NCBI GenBank assembly: GCA_015499985.1
Contig: JAAAUF010000552.1
Location: 1 to 28,131 of the forward strand
Reading direction: 5' to 3'
Source of the DNA: Haplosporangium gracile
Lineage: Eukaryota; Mortierellomycota; Mortierellomycetes; Mortierellales; Mortierellaceae
DNA length: 28,131 nt
In this document: positions 21,986-28,131 of the stretch, one piece after another
Numbering within the stretch: position 1 is the stretch's first letter
Layout of the letters: the number at the start of each line of letters is the position of its first letter
Position numbers and translations under genes: made by a program
The notes under the pieces: model-generated
What the model saw: the letters and a program-made list of their open reading frames with translations, nothing else
Told to the model about the DNA's origin: nothing
Database searches by the model: none

Positions 21986-23937
21986 ATTTGTAAGTTGGGC
22001 TATAGACGTCAGTGGTTGACATATGTAGAGGTGCAGAGGCGGTTTTCTTAATAGACTTGATATTATTTTTTTTGAAAGCTACGTCGTTGAAAAAATGAGA
22101 GTGATGGTTTACTGCTTCACTAGGTAGACCGGACGATACTCAGCAGGATGATCAGGCCAGTCAAGAATACACAAGTCTGAGTTGCAGACAGATTGATTCT
22201 AAGGCCTAACCTAGCGTCTATCAGTCTCACTTTTTTTCCTGATCATCGATTTTTGAGATATCTTGGATCACATCGATTTACTTCGACGGATCTAGAAAAG
22301 GTGCACACCAAGTCACCTACCTACCACTTACCGCTGATCGGAGAAAAAAGGGTCCACCTTTTCAGGGGAAGGGGGGGCAGAGGGGCAAAGGAACAAAGGC
22401 TAGACCTGAACACTTTGCTGTCTCGAAACATGCGTCCATGCACACACACACAAATAATAATGCGTGCCAAGTGTCCGGCGGTGCAAAAAAGGTCGGTGGG
22501 CACGGCGTATGTTAGTAGATGAGATATATGTAATTTTCATGCCCAGAAAAGGACATCATTTGGTTCGAAATGCTCAGAAGAAAGGGTCTATCTCTGTTTC
22601 TTGACGTTCGCCGTATGTCCCTTGTTCACATCATAGTTACGGGCTTTGGTTACACACATAATACGATGAATTGAGATCGTGGAGAGGGCTCCATGTAAGG
22701 AAATTGATCCTTTGTACCTTCCTTCTCTTTCCCCGCAGTTCATGCCCGCCGTATTTTTGTTCTCTATGTACCTTCTTACCATTTGGTCTTTCTTTTTTTT
22801 AACAGGACTATAGAATTCTGTCGTACACCAACTCCTCACTATTCGATTTTGTTTCATGCAGAAAGAACAATGGACCTATCGTGCCTTGGAAAGACATCGC
22901 AATTCATAGAACAAAAGATTGTGTGCCTTGGTTGGGATGCCAGTTGGGGAATAGTTCGAAACAGTGAAAAGATCAAGTTCAAGAAAAAAGAGTCAAGATA
23001 GGCAAGAGTAACAAAAGTGAATGTGCAATATTCCTGTTCAGGGAAATGACAAAGGCAGAAAGAATGACAAAACAGACAACAGACGTCAGTGTATTAGGGG
23101 GGAACGAAATGTGAGTCGACAGTGTGCTGTTGACAAATATAGAGGCGAAAGTGGCCATGAGCAAACGGTGTGTTTGTTTTCGAACCATGAGCTCTTTGGA
23201 CCAATGTGAACCCCCGTGTATCTTTTTGACATGTTGGCATACAACAAATAATAGGATGGGGATGCTTGTTGCCTTTTCAAGGCATGAATAAGGGAGAAAA
23301 AAAAAGTATGGTTCGTTGTTTCTCAGGAGGACGCGCAATGCTAAATGACTGACGGCCACACTTGCGTGTCGACATTGAACCTTGTGAGCACTTCTCCCTC
23401 TTGCTGTTGAATATGACGAAACAAAGGGACGACATTTTGCATTCATGGTTCATTCAGGTTCATCCAGCTGCCTCTGTGAGGCTCAGTCCGTAAGGCAAGT
23501 GAGTGCGTTAGTGTGAGCCCCAGCACAAAAGAAGAAAGGAAGGGCGGAAGGTGCATCCAATGACCTACTCGCTCTCTCCATTCATACTGACTGACTGCTG
23601 TTCGTTGTCAGTCAGACTCGTTGCCCCTCTTAAAAGAAGAAGGCACTTCGCACTTCTTCATTCTTTTTTTTTTCTTCTTCTTCTTCTTTGCCTTTTCCCC
23701 CTTTCTACAACACTTTTGCCATCCTTTCCCTTCTCTTCTCTTCCTTTATAACCTTTTTTCTTCCCTTCCTTTCCTTTCTTTTACACCTCCTTCTTATTGT
23801 TTACTCCGACTCCTGACCCCCTCTTCCTATTCTCCTTTCATTTCCATTAATCTTTTTCCTTTCATTTCTGATATACGCACAAAACAAACAAAAAAACAGT
23901 AACCACACACGCGCTCCCTCAAAACAAACAGACAATA
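21986..23937. other. Long gene-poor stretch upstream of fungalysin
   Basis: About 1.95 kb. The last 300 bases (about 23640-23880) are strongly pyrimidine-rich and form the likely promoter/leader of the fungalysin gene. The rest holds only chance-sized frames; the longest is a minus-strand ATG frame of 155 codons at 22979-23446 without recognisable motifs. No tRNA or repeat was recognised. Confidence 0.5.
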
Positions 23938-26553
23938 ATGAAGGTCTTCTCACTCGTCGCAGCCGTCGCCCTGGCCTCCGCCGCCACCGTCTCCGCTCAC
24001 CGCTCTCACGTCCAGCCCTTCGGTCCCGACCTGGCCCACCAAGAATACAGCGCCCCCTCCTCTTCCTCTTCATCCTTGGCGCCCTCCACCCCTCTCTTTA
24101 GGGGTTCCGCCTCAAACCCCGCAAAGGCCGCCACCGACTTTGTCGAGCAACGCCTCACCTCGTCCGACTACATTGTCAAGAACGCCTACACTTCCAAGCA
24201 TAATGGAGTCACGCATGTGTACTTCCGTCAGGTGGTTGATGGACTTGAGGTGGTGAATGGAGACATTAATGTCAACGTTGACAAGGATGGACAGGTCATT
24301 TCGTTTGGAAACTCTTTCTACAAGGGTAACAAGTTGCATAACAACGAGTACAGGGGTGGACACCGGTATGGAAAGCGGGATCTGTCGTTCGGAACGATCA
24401 AGGAGTGGATTCGACAGGAGACGGAGGAGTTTGTGGAGGAGGGAAGGCAGTTGTCTTTTGGACGCTGGGGTCGTCGTCCCCACCATGAGGTAAGACTTTT
24501 TACTTGCCTTTATTGTTTTTCTGTGTGTCTGCTAGCTATGTGTGTGTACCCCAACAAAAGAGAACATAAGAATCACGGGGGGGGAGGCAGTAATAAGAAG
24601 GAACAGGAAAGGAACGGTGCCAAGCCCAACCAAAAGGAGCTAGCTAAATGAGCTATGCGTGTTTGCCAAGGAGTGTTCAGACAATTGGTAAAAAAAGGGG
24701 ACAAGGGTTAGCAACGAAAAGAAGAAATGATGAGCCATGTGAACCATATGACGACAAAGGGGGTCGAATCGGGACCTTATTTGGATGGACAGGGGTCGTG
24801 ACCCGTTCAGTCATAGGCTGGGACTCTATTGGGTAGATACATCTCGACACTTTGTGGGGGGCACAGTACCGATGATTAGCCAGAAACCAATGGGATGAGA
24901 CTTGAAAGAACCATACACTACCACATACCATTCCTCCTCCACAAGCAGCTAGTCAGCCGTCGCCGCTACTGTTGTTTAGCAATGAAACTAATCCTTAATA
25001 TTTAATTCTTATAGCGCAAGCCTGAGCAGCCTGCCAAGTCTGAGGGTGTCGTCTCCCCTCAGGATGCCCTCGCCTCGTTCGCACGATTCCTCAACGTCGA
25101 GATCCCCCGCCCTGAGGACATGGACATTGTCGCCACCACCTCCTTCCGCGCCGACAAGGCCGATGTCATCATGACCAACTGCCCCCTCACCGCCAGCGGC
25201 GAGGTCCCTGTCACTCAGGCCTACATCCAGACCTCCGACGGCGAGCTCAGACTCGTCTACGACTTCAAGGTCGAGATGAAGGACACCGACAACTGGTTCC
25301 ACACCCAGGTCGATGCCGAGACCGGCAAGGTCCTCCAGGTCATTGACTGGGTCTCGGACGCCACCTTCAACGTCTTCCCCATGGGTGTCAACGACCCCGA
25401 AGAGGGCAAGCGCAAGTTGGTCAAGGACCCCCACCACATCCCCGCCTCTCCCCTCGGATGGAACCGTCAGTCGCAGAACAAGAACTTTACGACCACCATC
25501 GGAAACAACGTCTTTGCTGGAGAGAACCGCAGGAACGGAAACGATTGGGAGAACAACCCCAAGCCCGAGGCTAAGGTCGGCAAGGATGGCGAGTTGATCT
25601 TTGATTTCCCCATCGACTTTGACAAGGAGCCCTCGACCTACGTCGATGCCGCTGTGACCAACCTGTTCTACTGGAATAACCAGGTCCATGATGTCTTCCA
25701 CCACTATGGTTTCGATGAGGAGTCGGGTAACTTTCAGGAGAACAACTTTGGAAAGGGAGGTTTGGACAACGATGGCGTTATTGCCAACGCTCAGGATGGT
25801 TCTGGATATAACAACGCCAACTTTGCCACGCCTCCCGATGGTCAGCGCGGTCAGATGCGCATGTACGTTTGGGATATCACTGATCCCATGCGTGATGGAG
25901 ATCTGGAGTCGGGCATCATCATCCACGAGTACGCCCACGGTATCTCGACCCGCTTGACTGGAGGACCCGCGAACTCTGGATGTCTTGGTTGGGGAGAGGC
26001 CGGTGGTATGGGAGAGGGATGGGGCGATTTCTTTGCAACCATGTTCCGTCAGAAGCCTGAGCACGACTACAAGTCTGAGTTCACGATGGGTGCTTACTCT
26101 GCCAGTGGCAACGGTATCCGTCGCTTCCCTTACTCGACCTCGCTCGAGACTAACCCCGAGACGTTCAAGATCATGGACCAGTCGCAATACTGGGGAGTCC
26201 ACGCCAAGGGTGAGGTCTGGGCCGGTATGTTGTACGAGGTTTACCGTAACCTGAACTTGCGCCTGCCCTTTACTGAAGACTGGTACACCGACAACAAGAC
26301 CAAGTACGCCAACACACTTGCGTTGCAGTTGGTCGTCGATGGAATGAAGTTGCAGCCTTGCATGCCCTCGTTCATCCAGGCTCGTGACGCTATCCTCCAG
26401 GCCGAAAAGCTGTTGACCGACGGAGAGTATCAGTGCGATATCTGGAGGGCTTTCACTAAGCGTGGCTTGGGCCCCAAGGCCAAGGTTATTGGTGCCAACT
26501 TCCCCTTTGGCACCGTCCGTACCGAGAGCTTTGACCTTCCCAAGAACTGCTAA
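23938..26553 (+). CDS. Fungalysin, secreted zinc metalloprotease (family M36)
   Basis: Two exons, 23938-24489 and 25015-26553, giving 696 aa. Residues 1-20 form a signal peptide ending VSA. An FTP-type propeptide follows (VYFRQVVDGLEVVNGDINVNV, and in exon 2 QAYIQTSDGELRLVYDF). The catalytic domain has IIHEYAHGIS with the HEXXH zinc site (H488, E489, H492) and the third ligand E518 in MGEGWGDFF, the thermolysin-like arrangement. SQYWGVHAKGEVWA and the C-terminal part follow. These endoproteases are secreted as self-inhibited precursors and digest extracellular protein. Exon 1 ends in a basic, possibly processed linker (GKRDLSFG and RQLSFGRWGRR). The 525-nt intron is among the longest here. 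Exon 2 favours C-ending codons, suggesting strong expression. Confidence 0.95.
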
Positions 26554-26734
26554 ATCCTTTCTCTTTGATACCTCTCTACTGTGATATACTTTCTTTTCCT
26601 TATGTAGCCGCTAAATAGCGAGTTTTTTTGTTACTTATCCTTCTCTCCTCCTCCCCTTTCCCATCTGTGTCTTTATTCTTGCACGTTGATGATCTTTGTA
26701 TTTTACTTTCTCTCAATGCCTTTTTTCAAAACCA

Positions 26735-26740
26735 AATAAA
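26735..26740 (+). terminator. Poly(A) signal of the fungalysin gene
   Basis: AATAAA 182 bases after the stop codon, in AT-rich DNA. Confidence 0.5.
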
Positions 26741-26779
26741 AATTTGTTTTAACGAGGATTAAAAAAATAAAATTGAATC

Positions 26780-27065
26780 ATGGGCCATGTACTAATGTTG
26801 CTCCTGCTGTTGCTGTTGCGCCTGTCGTTGAAGATATTTGATACCGTTCCTGGTGCTGATGGCACTGCAGGTCATCATCATGATCCGTGGCTGCGCCGCC
26901 ATCCAACATTGGAAAATCTTAGATCACGAGTCACAACAGTCTATCATGACCACCTCAGTCTCTGCCGCGCTCGTTCGACTCCTCTCAAACTCGAATAGCG
27001 CCACCTGTCCATCACAGAGGGTGCACATCAACATTGACCCAGACTTATTCACCATTGAACAATAG
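26780..27065 (+). other. Unexplained open frames downstream of fungalysin
   Basis: Two overlapping plus-strand frames lie here. One starts at the ATG at 26780 and begins with a run of leucines (MLLLLLLLRLSL), then HHHDPWLRRHP, ending about 26998. The other is open to 27065 and contains IRGCAAIQHWKILDHESQQS and ends VHINIDPDLFTIEQ. The composition of the second is protein-like. Neither has a recognised domain. They could be a decayed gene or chance. Confidence 0.2.
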
Positions 27066-27490
27066 ACGGACGACTTTGCCAGAGAGCATGCCCTAAATCC
27101 GAGCTGTGTGGTCTGATCTGCCGCTGATCCTCTCCCTTTTGATTCGGTTTTATGTGAATCTAATTCTTTTTTTGTCCGGTGGTTTTTGCGTTCATTTTTA
27201 AAGAGGGCAATCTTTTACCCAACTCCATGAAACCAACCGTCGTGCTGCCCTTCCTCCCTGGTACACGTACCTCGAATGGAAATCACACACGCACAGAAGT
27301 GCTTGGCTGAATATACATGCACATACATGCATCCCTCGCGCATGCACACACTCGCGTAACGCGCACACTCGCACACGCATTCCTGGCACCACACGAAGCC
27401 CCTCTTGTCCCACCTCTCTCCAGTCTCCAATATCCTCATCTCGTCTTCTTACAACAGAAGCTGAGGAAAGAGTAATATTCTTTTCTTTTG
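27066..27490. other. Non-coding stretch with an alternating purine-pyrimidine tract
   Basis: The part at about 27281-27385 is dominated by CA, TG, CG and GC steps (for example ATGCACATACATGCAT and CGCGTAACGCGCACAC). No gene is supported. It lies just before the promoter of the right-arm pseudogene. Confidence 0.55.
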
Positions 27491-27498
27491 TATAAAAA
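27491..27498 (+). promoter_or_regulatory. TATA box of the right-arm pseudogene
   Basis: TATAAAAA about 110 bases before the position where the pseudogene would start, followed by a CT-rich leader. The promoter layout is still intact although the coding part is broken. Confidence 0.5.
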
Positions 27499-27577
27499 CA
27501 CAACGCCATTCTCACTCTCTTTCCTTTTTTTTTTGTTCATTACACGCACCCATTTCGTCTTCAAATACCCTTTCAAC

Positions 27578-28131
27578 AACCTACATTCTCCCATTCCTCA
27601 ACCCTGACCAAGTCCACTTTCCTCATCACCTTGACCGCCGTCGTCCTCCGTTGTTCAAGCCGCCCCAGTCTCCACCAACTCCTCCCGTCACCCAGTCGCC
27701 GCCGTCAAGCGTGACTTGACATCGCCACTGGATCCCGCCCTCCAAGAAACCGGCTCCGCCGACTCCGCCGCGGCCGCCCTTAAAGAATATGTCCCGCAGT
27801 TCTTGGTTGGACTCACCAACGTTCTCCAACAAGGCTTATCCGGCAACATTACGAGTACGCTTTTTGGTCATTAAATCACCAGCAATGATTGAGATGTTGC
27901 GAAATAGGTTGCGACGGCCGCTGGCAGCGCGTGGGCAGAGACTGCTCCTTTAGTTGAACAACATGTGAACTGCCGCTAAAGATGAGGGAGGGCGTGTTCC
28001 TGCACACGCTTGGCCGTGCCGACTTTCTAAAAAACTAGCTCAACAAAGACTCCTCCTCTAATCAATTTTGAACCGGATTCTTCAGTTGCAGCATTTTTTT
28101 TACGTCCATTTTTTCTTTTCTGATTTTCCTC
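27578..28131. repeat. Right arm of the ~560-bp inverted repeat bounding the window
   Basis: Reverse complement of the left arm (1-563). The outer 92 bases differ at one position, and the match weakens inward to about 80% by eye. The inner edge lies near 27578, about 25 bases upstream of the pseudogene's start position; the TATA box at 27491 is outside the match. The arm holds the pseudogene's coding region plus about 255 bases 3' of it, and the best conserved part is the end farthest from the gene. Confidence 0.9.
27604..27874 (+). pseudogene. Broken gene for a small secreted protein, right-arm copy
   Basis: The start position reads CTG-ACC-AAG-TCC, where the left-arm copy has TTG; neither is ATG. 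Compared with the left copy, 23 bases are missing inside the signal-peptide region, which shifts the frame at about 27645-27650. After that the frame is intact: QAAPVS, a spacer ending in a Lys-Arg site (AVKR), the mature-looking DLTSPLDPALQETGSADSA, FLVGLTNVLQQGLSGNITS, and the TAA stop at 27872-27874. The ancestral product would be a short secreted protein with a dibasic processing site. No known domain is recognised. Use of CTG as a start would still meet the frameshift, so it is probably dead. Confidence 0.7.

Noticed and set aside
22979..23446. A 155-codon minus-strand frame with a hydrophobic C-terminus
   Set aside because: Its length is within chance expectation for six frames over 28 kb. 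No motif, promoter or splice signal supports it.
25009..26202. A 397-codon minus-strand frame opposite fungalysin
   Set aside because: It is antisense to a certain protease exon with strong codon bias, which removes stops on the other strand. There is no domain.

Overview
The window looks like nuclear DNA of a filamentous fungus, most likely an early-diverging lineage of the Mortierella type (Mortierellomycota/Mucoromycota). The reasons are: genes split by many short GT..AG introns; CT-rich 5' leaders; and a gene set (Rab32-type GTPase, MCFD2-like EF-hand protein, calreticulin ending in KHDEL, fungalysin metalloprotease, mitochondrial 2-thiouridylase with a targeting leader). The lineage is an inference; eukaryotic and fungal is well supported. 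No rRNA, tRNA, CRISPR array or intact transposase gene was seen.

Layout. (a) 1-563: left arm of a long inverted repeat holding a broken small-secreted-protein gene on the minus strand. (b) 753-1187: secreted ML-domain lipid-binding protein. (c) 2086-4106: decayed gene remnants. (d) 4952-6877: five-exon Rab32-family GTPase. (e) 7092-8209 (minus) and 8463-10523 (plus): a divergent pair, an eEF1A lysine methyltransferase (EEF1AKMT1/Efm5-like) and mitochondrial tRNA 2-thiouridylase (MTU1/MnmA). (f) 10658-13692 (minus): seven-exon Msc2/ZnT5-like zinc transporter. (g) 14864-16468 (minus): calreticulin. (h) 17501-18288: MCFD2-like EF-hand protein. (i) 18760-19002 (minus) and 19222-21985 (plus): a second divergent pair, a Som1-like small protein and an SppA-type (S49) signal peptide peptidase. 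(j) 21986-23937: long gene-poor stretch. (k) 23938-26553: fungalysin (M36) metalloprotease. (l) 27578-28131: right arm of the inverted repeat with a second broken copy of the small-secreted-protein gene.

How the genes relate. Most intact genes act in the secretory or endolysosomal route (ML protein, Rab32, Msc2-like Zn transporter, calreticulin, MCFD2-like cargo adaptor, fungalysin) or in mitochondrial/translation upkeep (MTU1, Som1-like, EEF1A methyltransferase). They look like ordinary vertically inherited host genes with their own promoters, not an operon or a biosynthetic cluster. The most unusual feature is structural. The whole 28 kb is bracketed by matching inverted arms whose outermost 92 bases differ at one position, while the inner parts, including the gene copies, have diverged to roughly 80% by eye. 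Both gene copies lack an ATG at the expected start and carry different frameshifts. Whether this is a mobile unit, two copies of a dispersed repeat, or an inverted segmental duplication cannot be settled without flanking sequence.
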